Source: Dipylidium caninum
Lineage: Eukaryota > Platyhelminthes > Cestoda > Cyclophyllidea > Dipylidiidae
Length of the DNA stretch: 64,000 nt
Assembly: GCA_017562135.1 (NCBI GenBank)
Contig: QEYB01001446.1
Coordinates: forward strand, 62,001 to 126,000
Reading direction: 5' to 3'
The notes under the pieces were generated by a model. The model was not told the DNA's origin. It was given only the letters and a program-made list of their open reading frames with translations, and did not search any database. Shown piece after piece: positions 1 through 11,789 of this stretch. Position numbers and translations under genes: made by a program. Within the stretch, counting starts at the first letter, position 1. Every line of letters starts with the position of its first letter.

Positions 1-1204
1 CCCCCCCCTCCCCAAATGGGAGTTTGGGGTGCTTGTCAGTCTGTAGGCTATTCCATCTGTAAGTCCTCATCGAAAACACCCTGAAACGCCCTTAATAAAC
101 GGTTTAGAGGCAGCTTGGTCTGACAGACGACTGGGGACCGACTGGCACTGCGTCAGTGGGTCTCATTGTCGTCTCGGAGTCAGATGAATAACTAAACATT
201 TCATCATTTGGCGTAATTAAGCTACGTTAAATATTTAAAGTGGCATTAAACATGTTAATTCATCTAAATCAGCACTTTGGCTTTGAAGCGAGCCCCAACC
301 TCCGCCCCACCGCCCGCCGCCCTGCCCCCTGCCATTGGCGCAGTTTGACAACCTTGTCCCAACATCGAGTGATGTTCGAGGGTTTCCACGACCCATTTCT
401 ACCAACTGCACTTATTTTTCAGGGAGATTAAAACACAGACAATCATCTTGTAGGGCAAAAAAGGTGAAAAGTAAGTGTACACAGCGATTAAGGCGAAATA
501 TACGATGAAGTGGAGGAGTTTAATAAGGACGTCTTCTGGCATCGAAAACGACGCCTGTTTTAGCTGGTGGACTAAATGAAGCCAGTTTTTTTCTCAACAG
601 GAATAATGCAATTTGTGGGGTGGAGTCAATTTGCCGCAGGTTCAAGGAAAACTGAAGGAGTTGAGAAGGTTTCTCGACTGTGCAGAAGGCAGCTTTCTTC
701 CAAATGAAAGCTGATCTACGTGTGGTCAGTTATTTTTAAGTTTACCCTTCCACCAGGCCGTTTCAGGCGGGCTCAATCACAGCCGTTTCGACAATTTTCG
801 GTCAAAAGCTCAGGTGAAAGGGCAACAGTCTTTGAGGGAATTCCTTATAGTCGAGAGATTTTCTATTTTGAACAAATTTCGTAGACTTGGTGGTGGAACG
901 AAGACATCACCGGTCTCAGAGCCCCCCCACCTTGCCTGGGCAGTTCAGCGCAGAGGGAGTTGGGCTGCGGAGGATGCTCTGCCCAACCTCACCGGTCGAG
1001 CATCGCAGACTTATGCCAACTCTGCCCTTAACAGGTCTTTTTTCGCGAAGGCGACAAGTGCAACGCCTAAATTTATTGTCTCTGCAGGATATTGCCACCC
1101 ACACAAGAATGTGGGCACCACAATTTGGGGAATCGGGGCGCGGGGGAGTGGATGGCCAGCCTATGCGCCCTACACAGTCTGCAGTAAAGGCACGGAGAAC
1201 GAAC
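1..1204. other. HCN intron 2, running off the left edge
   Basis: No open segment here resembles the HCN S3 or S4 helices on the minus strand. A short poly-C run opens the window. I see nothing else. Confidence 0.5.
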
Positions 1205-1368
1205 CTGTTCTGAAGTTGACCACAATGTCGACGAGGAAGAGGACATCCGAACAGCAACTGTAGCACAACCACACGGGACTGCGATAGCGCAAGTTGAAGG
1301 CGATTGCGATTGGCAGACTGACGAGGTTGGCCATCAACAAAACCAACATTGTTATGTTCCAGTAAATT
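1205..1368 (-). CDS. HCN: HCN exon 2 (S1-S2)
   Basis: The acceptor is TTCTCACAG before 1368 and the donor is GTTCGT from 1204. The exon encodes two hydrophobic helices separated by a short loop and ends in NFRT plus the first base of a Gly codon, the usual end of S2. The next exon (S3) was searched for by eye in 1-1204 and not found. Confidence 0.85.
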
Positions 1369-3876
1369 CTGTGAGAACACAAAGTTTTGGGCGCATTTAA
1401 TAACCCATAACTTCGATGGTAAATAAACTTCCGCAGGAGAGAGAGAAGGAATGCAAAGGTGGGGAAGCACAGTTTCCTTTGCCTCATTGAAAAGTGGTCG
1501 GAAGTCGGAAGTGGTCGAGTCCCACGAATGCGCCACTTTCGTCAAGAGTCCAACAGTCCTGTCACGTTGTATTTTACACAATGCGCGTCACAAATGACAA
1601 CAGTGGTGAATACGACTTGTCAAGTCCTCTAGTGAAAGGGCGCGGTATTGAACCGAGGTTCCCCTTCTCTCTGTTCAACGAGATGCCAGCAGTCGTCAGA
1701 GCTGTTGGACACGGTGAGCGACACCCGTGGCCTCGTCGACCGTGGATAACGGGGAGAAATTAAAGTCACACGGACAAATCTTGCCCACGGCGTTTGGCAC
1801 GCCTTTCAACCGGTAGTCGACACAACAGGCGTTACGGCGCGATTTCACTCTCCTGCATAGGCGCGTCACATTTCCCACTTCGACAGGAAATGGGAGGCTT
1901 CTCGACTTACATCCCTACGGCCGCTCGGAGAGCGAATTGTGGTGTAGGCCAACACTAAGCTTGATTCCTCCCCCCCCTTCCCCCCCCTCTCCCCGCCTAC
2001 TTCGCTACACTGAATTCCCAGGAGATTTTGAGAGAGAGAAAAACTCGAGAAATTTGTTGCCATTCCTAGTAAATACGCAAGAGATGAGCGGCCGTCATCC
2101 GCAAACAACCACCAAAATGGGCACTTATGGCGCATGCGCGGGGCGGAAAACTTTCTGTGGGGAAGTTGAAAGCCGAGCCAGTTTTGAGCCTATCACGATG
2201 CTGTGAGGAGACTGACAAAACGGACGGTGAACCCCACAAACGGGCATTGAGGAAACTACTTTATGGAGAAAAGCATTTGTCCTCCGACACTCCCACCGGT
2301 GCTTGCATTTCCTCTTCATTATGTTTACCAAGGTAGACTAATTCTCAACTGAGGAAGACTTTCAACCTCATTGTTGACTTGTTTTCCGTGAAAGCCCTGT
2401 TTGCGAGTCGGATGCCAGGGCCGGCCTCTCAGAGCTCGTAGTTTCGAAGAAGAACCTCCGCCAAATATCCCGCATTTTGGACTACGAGGAACACGAGTCT
2501 CTGCGAAGTGGACCAAGTTTTCCGCATGGTCTCTTTCTCGCATGCCTCCGTAGAAAGTATTTTCCACCTCTACTTTGCTAAACGAAACCTATTTCCCAAT
2601 TAAAACGCCTCCGAGGCCTGTGTTTGTGTATGTCAGACGGTCGTGGGTGGAAAGTGGAGCAACGATGTCAAAAGGTCGCCTCCCAACCGGCGGCCCATTG
2701 TCGCCAATTTGGCGGTAGTCGGGTGCCGGCGTCCTTCGGTGAAGCGCTGGGAAACAGTCGAGTCCCACGCAGGGTGGAGACACTGCGACCATCGTGATGC
2801 CAGGCATAGTTGTCGCCAAAGTCAGCTATTTCATGTGACGTTTGCAGGAGACAATGGGCCGGTGTGTTGTGTCAGAACCGACGGGGAGGCGGTCGGTCGT
2901 GTGAGAGAGCCTGCCGACGTGGCAAGTACAAAGTGGACGCATCAGAGCAGGGAATTTTGCCCCGGACTCCCGACCATCCGTCACAGTCTCATGAAATTAC
3001 CAAATGTGGCCACGAAACGTAAAAAAGGCTGTTCACTATGAGCGCCTCCAAAACTCGCGCGAAGCCGGCGGCGAAGCTTCGCGCTGCCACCAAGGCATTG
3101 TTGGTGAAAACAAAAGTAATTTCCGCGTCAGTGGAAGAAATGTTGGACGAAGAATGAACTAACTTGGCGGGGATCGGACAGTGGAGAAAGCATGCAATCG
3201 ACTGCTAACTGCTGGCAAGCCAGAAGGTTCACTTTGTTAGAATGAAAGAAAAATTTTCCATTTTAGCACTCGCGCAAACACCGCTGCTTACGAGATCAGA
3301 CAAGGCAAAGGCTATCAGTGTACCGTAAAAATGTCAGTCGAATTACTAGAAGTGGAAGTGTTTGGGCAGACATTTGTGATATTCCAGAGAAAAACACTTC
3401 TCTCGGGGGTAGTAAAGGCTAAAATTTGAATTGGCTTACTTGAAACAACTGTAGGGATGGATGACCCACATGTGTTGATTAAACATTCTCTGCTGCTCCA
3501 GGTGGACAGCGCGTTTAGTGCCGAAAAACTTGAGACACAGTTTATTGTCATCGGGTGCAATCATGGTGAAGAGGTGCTCCTTGATGCTGTTCATGCTGCT
3601 GCCGGTTTGGGAGCGCGATTTGAGGAGATTTGTGGGTATGGACTCCGAACTGGTGAAACGCGAAGTCGCATACCGTCCGGCGAAGCTGTGCCGTTTCCCA
3701 ATAGTCTGAGAATCCGTTCGGAGCCGAGGCGAGTGGATTGTTGAATTGCCGAGGAAACGATCCTCCCATACCTTTGACGCGCGATCTAAGTGGAATTTCC
3801 GGAAGTTCGAGCGTCTGACAGTAGCCTGAACCGGAACAGGTCCACTATTTTGGATGATATCCTCATCGGTAGACAT
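1205..3876 (-). CDS. HCN: HCN-type (Ih) hyperpolarisation-activated cation channel, 5' part of gene
   Basis: Two exons are seen, 3876-3440 and 1368-1205 on the minus strand, joined AA|A across GTAAGC..CACAG so the frame is kept. Residues about 1-100 are a Ser/Arg-rich cytoplasmic N-terminus without clear homology. Residues about 103-146 match the HCN domain: a hydrophobic-basic stretch KLCLKFFGTKRAV, an EQQR motif and the signature WVIHPYSCFK just before S1. Exon 2 encodes S1 (YWNITMLVLLMANL) and S2, ending in VVNFRTG, as in animal HCN channels. These tetrameric plasma-membrane channels carry Na/K current on hyperpolarisation and are gated by cyclic nucleotides. The voltage sensor, pore and CNBD must lie left of the window. 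The ATG at 3876 follows an in-frame TAG 24 bases upstream. Family assignment is confident; the exact paralogue is not known. Confidence 0.88.
1369..3439 (-). other. HCN: HCN intron 1
   Basis: The intron is 2071 bases long and GT..AG bounded. It contains a C/T tract of about 30 bases at 1968-1999. No coding signal was recognised in it. Confidence 0.7.
3440..3876 (-). CDS. HCN: HCN exon 1 (N-terminus and HCN domain)
   Basis: This exon has 145 full codons plus two bases. The start codon context is AATTCCATGT. The donor is GTAAGCC at 3439-3433. The end of the exon encodes the WVIHPYS motif that precedes S1 in HCN channels. Confidence 0.85.
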
Positions 3877-6240
3877 GGAATTCGTTTTTGAATGAGTCTA
3901 ACCTTGGGGAATTGGCGTTAACATGACTTGTTGAATTTCCTCTGATCCTATCTACCAGGAGGCCAAAACTTACCTGTCTGGTGTAACAGCAGGGATTGGC
4001 TGACTACCCGGCCTCATGGGATTGGCTGACTGCGCTGGGCACTTTTGCCCACCTGCGGCCGCGTGTGTCCAGAGGCGGTGACTCTTAATGCCCATTCATC
4101 GCCGTGACCGGTCTCATTTCGCCTGAATAAATGACATCTCAACAACTCGGTTGCCCCTAACGCGGTTGCTAACGCCGCACATTGTTTGGAGGCAACACCT
4201 TTTGACGAACTAACTTTAGTCGGCTGTCCTCTTATTCGTCACGATCCAAAGCAGGAGGGTGGAAATCGGAAACAAGCACCGAGTTTGTCGGATCGGTTGG
4301 GGCCGTGGGACGGTGGTGGCGTCACTTTTCCGTGCGGCTGAAAAGCGGCGACGTCGTCGACGGCCGCCTGCGCCACCGCCTCGCCAGGAGCACCGGAGGG
4401 TTGGAAAGCCGCGTTCATTGTTCAATTAATGGAGTAGCTTTAAACAAAGAGTAGAAAAGGGAAAGTTAATCCCAACTGTTTGCGAGTCTGGCGATTGTTT
4501 ATGGCCGCACCCACTCTACTCGAGGTGGAAATTTTAGGCGACAAATAAAGGGCGTGTAAAAGCCGAGTAATCTCGGTTTTATAGCCCTCGACTGAATCGA
4601 CGATCTTTTGCCTGACATCGGCGGGGAAATAAAAAGGGCGAAATGAGTGGATGCTGTGGCCGCAGGTAGCACAATTGACAGGGCGAAGCTGTGATGGGAA
4701 GGGCCAAAAGGCGGAAAGAGTAAATCGGATGGGGAGAAGAAACCACTCACAGCGGGATTTAACTCATGTATTTATTCGTAGATAAACAAATTAGGCGAGG
4801 CAAACCAGCGGACGCGGTTGCCAAGCGGGGAGTGCCAAGTGCAAGAGACGTAAAGCAGCCGTTGTGAATGACTTTCGGCAGCAACCGTCGGACCGAAATT
4901 CCTACGGTGGACGTAAGGACGCAGTAGTGAACAATTTGTTTGAATGAAAAATAGTTCAATTAGGCTTCCAAAGACCACTTTCACCTCCTTTCCGCTCAAC
5001 CAAGCACAAATCTTGGCGAATTTGTACACCAAATGAAATATTTTGTCAGTCTTGCGGTCGCTTTTCTAATCTTTCGGTGTGCGCTGTGGGTCAGCAGTTC
5101 GTGCCGGCAAAACTTTTCGACTGTCCACTCGCCGGTTCGCACTCTCAACAGGGCTACTCAAAAACAGAAGTTCAAGAGACTGTAAACACACTGAAACTGC
5201 TTAACCCACTCGTTCCACATTGCCGACAGAATAAGGGAAGTAAAACGGGCTTCTTGCAGGGTGTGTCCTCTTCTTCTTCGCCAAGTCGTAGAGAATGGCA
5301 AAAGGCAAAGCAATGGCTGAGGGGAATTGCATCCCTGGGTGCTTTTTTGCCCCCCCCCCGTTTCGTGCGTTCCGCACTAAAGCGCATCAAAGGACGGAAG
5401 AAGAGGCGGAGAAGCCACCGTACAGGCGGAGTGCTGCCGTGCAACGAAAGTGTTGGCCATCATGGAGGAGTCTGTCCTCACCCTCACAGCCGAAGCGCAG
5501 ACGGCTGCGCGGCGAGGAGAGACGCGAGTCGAGGCATTTTCCACCTCGGTGGGGGAGTTGGCCGCTCCCATCGCCTACACGGTGATTATTCGTGGTTGGC
5601 GCTGAGGCCACAATGCCTGGAAAGCACTTTAACCTGATGTTTCTCCTCTAATTAAACAGCAGTTGACTGGTTGCCTCGTGTCACGTATGATCGGACCACG
5701 GGACCAGGGCAGACCGGGGGTCGAAGCTGTTTTATTGTGCGTCCAGTCTTGCATTTGTGCGTGTATTTGGACTCCCGTGCCTTCGGGTGACTTTGTTACC
5801 CACTTAGAAGTAATATTACTTGCTACTTGCCAAAGTTTGACACGATCGTCCGCACCGACAACCGCCAGGAGGATATGGCGTCGGATCTACCGGAAAGTTA
5901 TGTCTGATAAATCGCGTTCACGGCGATCATTTTGATTGCTTGCGGTGATTTTGTTTAAGCAGATCCTCTTCGCACAACGTCAGTTGATGTGTTGGGAAGG
6001 TATCAGTGGTGCGGAAATATTCAAGATAAGTGTCACACGAATGAACTGAGAAGAGTTTAGACGATCGAGTTGTTAGTTGCACATCTCTGCTGGCTCGGCA
6101 AGAAATTGAGCCCTTCTTGGACCCGGCGAGGATAACTGGGGACGAAAAGTTGACTTTCTGCAAAAATATTTGAGTAAAAGAGTGTGTTGTAGGGCCCGAG
6201 AACCGAGATCTTCCATTTCTAGATCCAATTTGACTCTGAA
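3877..6240. other. Intergenic, no gene recognised
   Basis: Open frames here (up to 186 codons at 5077-5637) have no recognisable motif and overlap in several frames, which is expected in GC-rich noncoding DNA. The only repeat I noticed is a 14-base direct repeat at 3992-4005 and 4018-4031. Confidence 0.5.
3992..4031. repeat. 14-bp direct repeat pair
   Basis: GGGATTGGCTGACT occurs at 3992-4005 and again at 4018-4031, 26 bases apart. Each copy contains an ATTGG (inverted CCAAT) core. It lies about 115-155 bases upstream of the HCN start codon, so it could be part of that promoter. That role is inferred. Confidence 0.5.
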
Positions 6241-6261
6241 TAGAAGGATGTTGCGGTGTGA

Positions 6262-6540
6262 TGGGGAAATATTCGGGGACCAATGCATTATGAGCTTTTA
6301 AAACCAAACGAGAATCTCAATTCGGATAAACAAGCGCATGATCTCTAAGCAGCAGTCCAGGCAGAACACCAGACTACCTCATGAGGATACCAGACCGCAT
6401 GCTGCTTTAGGGGACTAGTCACAAGATTGCCGAAAGAAGTTGGGAGATTCTGTCACATCCACCGCATTCCCCGTACTCATAACCCTCCGACTGCCACCCC
6501 TTTTTGTCCTTGCAATGTTTTTTGAAGGACCAAAAATGCA
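6262..6540 (+). mobile_element. mariner transposase fossil, middle part (copy 1 of tandem pair)
   Basis: Conceptual translation in shifting frames gives the mariner block before and around the second catalytic Asp. It reads roughly CIM...QQS-R then HEDTRPHAAL, the counterpart of the DNARPH motif. An in-frame stop follows, and the HPPYSPD block is scrambled. The copy is a short broken relic that cannot encode an enzyme. The same segment is repeated immediately downstream. Confidence 0.65.
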
Positions 6541-6565
6541 AAAGATGTCAAAATAGCATTAGTGT

Positions 6566-6985
6566 GGTGGTAGAAAATTCCAGGACCAGTGCATTATGAG
6601 TATTCGAGATCCAACGAAAAAAAATGGGGATAATCTGTGAGCAGCAGTCCAGGGAGAACAGCAGACTGAATCGTGAGAACGCCAGGCCGCATGCTGCTTT
6701 GAGAGAGTCGTTACAAAATTGCGGAACGAAGCTGGGGACTCCTCTCGCGTCCACCGCATTCCCATACTCGAAACTCTTTGGCTATCACTTCGTAAAATGT
6801 TTTTTGGCGTTGAAGATATACAAGAAATGAAGAAGATGTTAAACAAGCATTAGTTCAAGTTATTGCATGAAAATGGGATGCACAAATTACCCTCACACCG
6901 GTAAGAAACCCTTAATGTTAATGGTAAGGACAAATTGTATTCTCTTTTGTTCCAAAACCGGACGCAACTTGCCGGTAGACGTTGC
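6566..6985 (+). mobile_element. mariner transposase fossil (copy 2 of tandem pair)
   Basis: This copy aligns with the preceding one from a 'gaccaatgcattatgag'-type start through 'gcagcagtccag'. It encodes VHYEYSRSN, then ICEQQSRENSRL and ENARPHAALRESLQ in a shifted frame. That matches the mariner order VHYELL / LYCEQL / DNARPH. A 3' segment at 6925-6980 (..TTTTGTTCCAAAACCGGACGCAACTT) is shared with the element near 11740, so it probably marks the element's 3' portion. The copy is degenerate and non-functional. Confidence 0.65.
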
Positions 6986-6989
6986 AAAG

Positions 6990-9900
6990 TGGAATCGGTC
7001 GGGGGGTTGGAAAAGAACCCTCCTCCCCGGAGCGGGGCGGCAGCACCGCCCTCGGAAAGCGAGTGGATGGCAGAGCAACCCTCAAGTTCGACCACTCTGT
7101 CCAACCTGGGCGACCCTGGGCCCCGAAATCCCCCTCGGGCGGGACACGTCGGGGTGGAAATCAAAGCTCCTTCGACCGTTGCAAAGTAGAATGACTAGCA
7201 TAGAAAGAAATGGCAAATGTACGGAGAAAACGCCGAAGTTATGGGATAAACGATGACCTTTCCAGGAATTAATTAGTCGAAGCTACAAAATGCAGGAGTA
7301 CGGCGTAGGAGAAGAGGATCAACCGCGGTTTTTTTTGAGTAGCCGCCTGTCCGAAATACAGAAGCATGCTTAATAAGCATGGCCTCGAGGGTAATGCTCC
7401 TTGATGGCAGTGAATGCGGAAGATAAAAGTGATTACTCCTGAATAATCAACGCTAATTTCCTGTCTTCTTGTGATGATTGCCTCACCGAGTGTACCGAAG
7501 TAGTCCAATAGGGAAAGTAACATTCAATTGGCAAAAATAACAGTCCGGCGGTGCGACATGCCACCGACCGGGGCAGATTGAGAATGTTCTCTTCGCAGAC
7601 AGCGACGCTACTCCGTCCGGATATTCCGCAATGCTACGGAGCGCTGGGAAGCAGCCGCGGCTTAGAAGCTGGACGTCTCCACGAGTCGCACATCGATGCA
7701 CCACAAAATTTGTCCCTGGTGTTTACAGATGGTCCGCGAGGGAATTTGGCTGCGGGGAAGGCAAACGGCTTTCCCCAGTGGTAACATGAGGCAGTCAGCC
7801 ACTCTTCAATCCCTTTTCTCCATATTATTTAATTCACAAAACGCCTCATTGCTCGGAATAGCTTTTATACTGGCAAATTCTTCTGAAGTTTCTCTCACGT
7901 TCACGATTTCTTTTAACATTTCATGAGGGCAAAGGAAGGGAAGAATAACAACTTCGTGGCCGGGGAGCATCGAGGAGGTTAGAGGGAGTAGATTCCTGCT
8001 TCAAAATATCCTCCTCGCCGACTCGCTCTCCGGCAGGATGGAAAGACGAGTTAGTCAACATTTCTTTGAGACAAAATCATCCGAAATACCGAAACAAGTG
8101 GTAGAACTCGTCTTCATGGCTACTTTATCCGTGCCGCTGTTAATGGAATCAAAGTTAAGTGGACAGAATTTTTGTTGATTCACACTCACCGTTCTGTTTG
8201 TTTACTTTCTCGATTCCTCCCCTGCAAAACCATGACTATGCGGGTCACGAATGTTGTGACACAGCGCTCGAACCGTCGGTGTCCTCCACAGCCTGTGCTT
8301 TACGCGTGGCCGGTGGAGCACCGACAGAGGCCAGAACCGTCGCGAAAGCCAGAAAAGCGGGCGCTGAACGAAGTGGGCACCCACCTCCTATCAGCCCGAA
8401 GATGCTACTTCTGTTAGAGTAGGGCAGATTGGCAAGGAGTTGACTTTTAAGTGCATCTGATGTTTCGCATCTTACAACAGTCTCCTCTTTTGGAAGGGGG
8501 AAATTGTACCGAAGAGCGCGAGGAAGAAGCATTTAAGAATAGCTGAGGTAGACGGAGGAAGCGCTCTCACCCAACAATTTCTTCATTCGATTAGGAGAAA
8601 AGAGGGTTTGGGGGATTTCGGTACATTTACGTGAATTTCTCCCTCCCCACGCCCCCACTTCCTACACTGAGAGCAACTTCACCGAGAGGCAACTCGGCAA
8701 AATATTTTTTCGGGTATGAGGCTTACACTCAATCAGACCCGTAAACCAACTGGTCCATAGGAGTAACTTTCGTCCCCTCGCACTTTCTTCTCCCTTTCGC
8801 GTACAACGCAGCGCCGTGGAAGTCGTTAAGGCCTAAGTGCCACGGTGAACGCGGAAACGAGGAATTAAAGCTGCACCTTGACTGTCAGGTGGAGTTAATG
8901 TTGGAAATATTCGGGAATTTTCATCCACACAGCGTGAAATCAACTGTGTAGCTGACAGGAGGTCCGCTTCGACGGATGGAAGGTGTCCTCGGATTCTTGC
9001 CTGGCGCCAATCGCCGTTGCAGGGGGCGGAGAAGGGGAAAATGTCTCAAAATGCCAAAATTTTCTTTGCTGCCACCGAATCGCGTGTTTGCCTCACGAAA
9101 TTCCGTTTGTTTTGGTGGGAAATTGGTTAAACCGAGACAGAAAATCTTAGTTTCAGGCAACTTACGTAGCGCAGAACAGGAAAACGAGGTGGGGATCATG
9201 GAATCAGGCGCAGACCTAGTGAATTTTGAAAAGGGAAATTTGTCGTGCATGCCGAATGCCACCGCGATGCCGTAGCGCAGCCGAGATGAGGCCCCTCAAG
9301 ACTCCTCGTGGAGGCGTTTGAAGAGATTTTCAGCCTACAGTCGTCCCAAACAACTGTCAGGTCAAGGAGACTAGAGATTTCCTCTCCGCTTGCAGGATTA
9401 ATCAGATTCTACACAGATGAAGGCCCTAAATTTTCCAACGAGACTTTACTTGGACTTCTGAGGAACAAAAAATTTGGTGATGGGTCTGAAACAGTCAAGC
9501 AGATTAGTGCCATTCACCGCTAGAACACGCAAATGTGTGGAAAAGATGAGAGAGCACTACTTTTTCCTGTCAAAGAGAACGCCATCCCGCGCAGCGAGGC
9601 GCGAGAAGGAGGAGGACGACGACGACGAGGCGTCCAACCACATGGACACGAGTTCTCTTGAGGTGCACAGAAGTGATCAAACTCCTCCGCTCTCCTTCCA
9701 TCCCGAGAGCTTTTTTTCGTGGTCGCTTAACCGTGGATACAGCATTGGGGTGTCACTTTATCAAAGAGAGCATTTTTGTGCTGAAGTGTATTTGTCTACG
9801 CCTCATCGGAGACTCACAACCAAATCCACTTCTTTTCAACCTCTTGCGGTATTTACTTCAGGTTTGAAGTGAAAAGTGACGGTCGACAGTTTGGAGCGGC

Positions 9901-10400
9901 GTAAGAGGCGGCGGAGAAGTGCCAATGCCTCGCCCAAGCACTGGATGCCTCATTCGCCAGACCGAGACGCCAAATGTTGAGCGGAATCGCGGGGGTGGGT
10001 GGGTGGGTGGGTGGGGGCGGAGGACTAATCTTCGGCCGGAATTCAATCGTACTTTGACGAGGCGGGTAAACACGATGCCTGCCGCATTGGGTGGAAGGGG
10101 CGTCGACGAGAAGTCGGCGGGGTGGCCGTCAAACGCCAAGCGCTTGTCCGATGGCCTCGAAAGAAAGCCATTCACCCGAGGGGGCATCAGGTCGAAGGCG
10201 GGCCAGGCTAGTCAGGTGGAGTGTAACCTCACCTCCGGGGCGATTTTAACAGATTTCCCTCCCTCCGCGAATGCACCTCTACCATCCATAAAACTTGGCT
10301 GCTCGTTGTAAATAGCCTGACAGTGGGCGGTTCTAGTAATCCAAAATCATTTAGGGCCTACCGAAAGACTTTGTCCATCGCCAAATCAAGGATTTTCTTT
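6990..10400. other. Intergenic, no gene recognised
   Basis: No homologous coding signal was found. The stretch contains a GAC/GAG-rich low-complexity patch near 9608-9634 and a G-quadruplex-type tract at 9991-10020. Open frames of 60-130 codons occur on both strands without motifs. Confidence 0.5.
9991..10020 (+). repeat. G-rich tract (GGGT)n, potential G-quadruplex
   Basis: The tract has at least five G-runs of three or more, separated by single T bases, so it matches the short-loop quadruplex pattern. No gene is close. The fold is predicted from sequence only. Confidence 0.75.
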
Positions 10401-10997
10401 TGTATTTGACGCATGCGCGGTTTCCTACTTTTATCGCTCCGTGATTGCACACGGATGAAGTAGATAAACTCGGAGCAAAGTGGGTTCACGCCAGCCCTGA
10501 GTGGGAGACGATAGCTTAGCAGTGGCCACTGCTGAAATCCGCTTGCGCCACTGCATTCTACGCAATGCCGAATTCCAACAAGGAAGAGATGCATGAAGGC
10601 ATGTAGAAATTCAGTGGGAGTCCTCGGTGAAGACACAGTTTCTCGTAGAGCATGTGGACGATAGTTGGAACAATCTAAAAGAGGCGGTTTCGGCCCTCGG
10701 CGAAGTCACCTTGTGGGAGACCGTCTTCGTTCACTGGCGATGATGTTGTTGACGACATGGCGGAGGAAGATTCTTCTCGCACGAAAGTCGCAGAGCGCAG
10801 ACTGGCTCCCTCAATCCAGTTCGACTCAGCGCATGAATACCCAGTGTGAGCAAGTGAGATGACCGAGTCGTCTTTTGCGCCTCTCTGCCTGCTTCGCACC
10901 GAGTCGAGGTCCTCTCGAACCACAGGAGGATGATGAATGGACATAGAAGGTGAAATCAGCTACGAAGAGTTGGCAAGGAAAAGGCATATTGCGGACC

Positions 10998-11034
10998 GGG
11001 ACCCGGGACCCGGGATCCGGGGATCCGGGATCCG
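10998..11034 (+). repeat. GGGACCC / GGGATCC minisatellite
   Basis: Five or so palindromic 7-mers lie in tandem inside mariner copy A. The related array in copy B (14511-14560) differs in unit number and sequence, so the array predates or spread between the two copies. Confidence 0.8.
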
Positions 11035-11248
11035 GAGAAGGTGGCTCCTCCACCTCGGAAGCAAAAGTCGCCTCGGAATGGAGAGAATGTTGCGGTGTGT
11101 CTGGCGGCACAGTCGACGAACAATGCCGCCTGAACTCTCAGCACACAGAGCGAGCCAAATCGGCATTCGGAGGAGTGTCGTTAGCATCTGGGTGAGGCGA
11201 AACCAGCAGAGGCGGGAGAAGAGGCCGGCGATGTTGGAGAGGAAAAAA

Positions 11249-11282
11249 GGAAGGAAGGAAGGAAGGAAGGAAGGAAGGAAGG
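11249..11282 (+). repeat. (GGAA)n microsatellite
   Basis: About eight and a half GGAA units lie just before the second-Asp block of mariner copy A. Copy B has only a remnant at the matching place, so the run expanded after the copies separated. Confidence 0.85.
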
Positions 11283-11789
11283 ACATCCGACTGCGTGATG
11301 AGGATGCCAGGCCACATGCTGCTCTCGGGGACTCGTGGAAAAGTGGCGCAACGCGATTGCACAATTCTCTCGCATCCACCATATTCGCCGGACTCAACTC
11401 CCGCCCATTATCACTTCCTCTTTTCTTTGCAAAGTTGTTGCAGAGCAGATTGCACAAATGATGGCGTTGTCAGACAGGCAGCGATTCAATTCTTTTTGGG
11501 AAAAGATAAAAGATTGTTCCAAATGGGGAATTACAAATTGTCTGACATAACTTTCCCTTAGATTTCGTACCTGATGAAGACGATACCAAGCAGGCGCTGG
11601 CTTACAATTTGGCATCGAAGAGGAAACATTTTTCAAAAATTTGGCTAAACATGCGGTCCTTTCGATGACAAGAAGTCGTTACTAATGAAGGCGATTGTAT
11701 AATTTGACAAAGTTTGCTGATGGTACGAAAAAACTGTATTTCATTTTGTTCCAAAACCGAACGCAACTTTTCTTCAGACCTCATATTTA

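Larger units (their letters stand above)
10404..11780 (+). mobile_element. mariner-like element fossil, left arm of inverted pair (copy A)
   Basis: This copy covers a decayed transposase from its N-terminal DNA-binding part (LRHC..EFQQGRDA.. near 10545-10600, then GEDTVSRRAC) to the C-terminus. DEDARPHAALGDSW at about 11298-11340 is the second-Asp block. One frame over, 11363-11424 reads LSHPPYSPDSTPAHYHF, where the third catalytic Asp position is His. A tail with QFFLGKDKRLFQMG follows. In the middle sit a GGGACCC/GGGATCC array (10998-11034) and a GGAA run. Frameshifts and stops make it inactive. Positions about 10404-11471 are repeated in inverted orientation at 14096-15210. Confidence 0.75.

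Noticed and set aside
5077..5637. 186-codon open frame
   Set aside because: No start context, domain or conserved pattern; three other frames overlap it.
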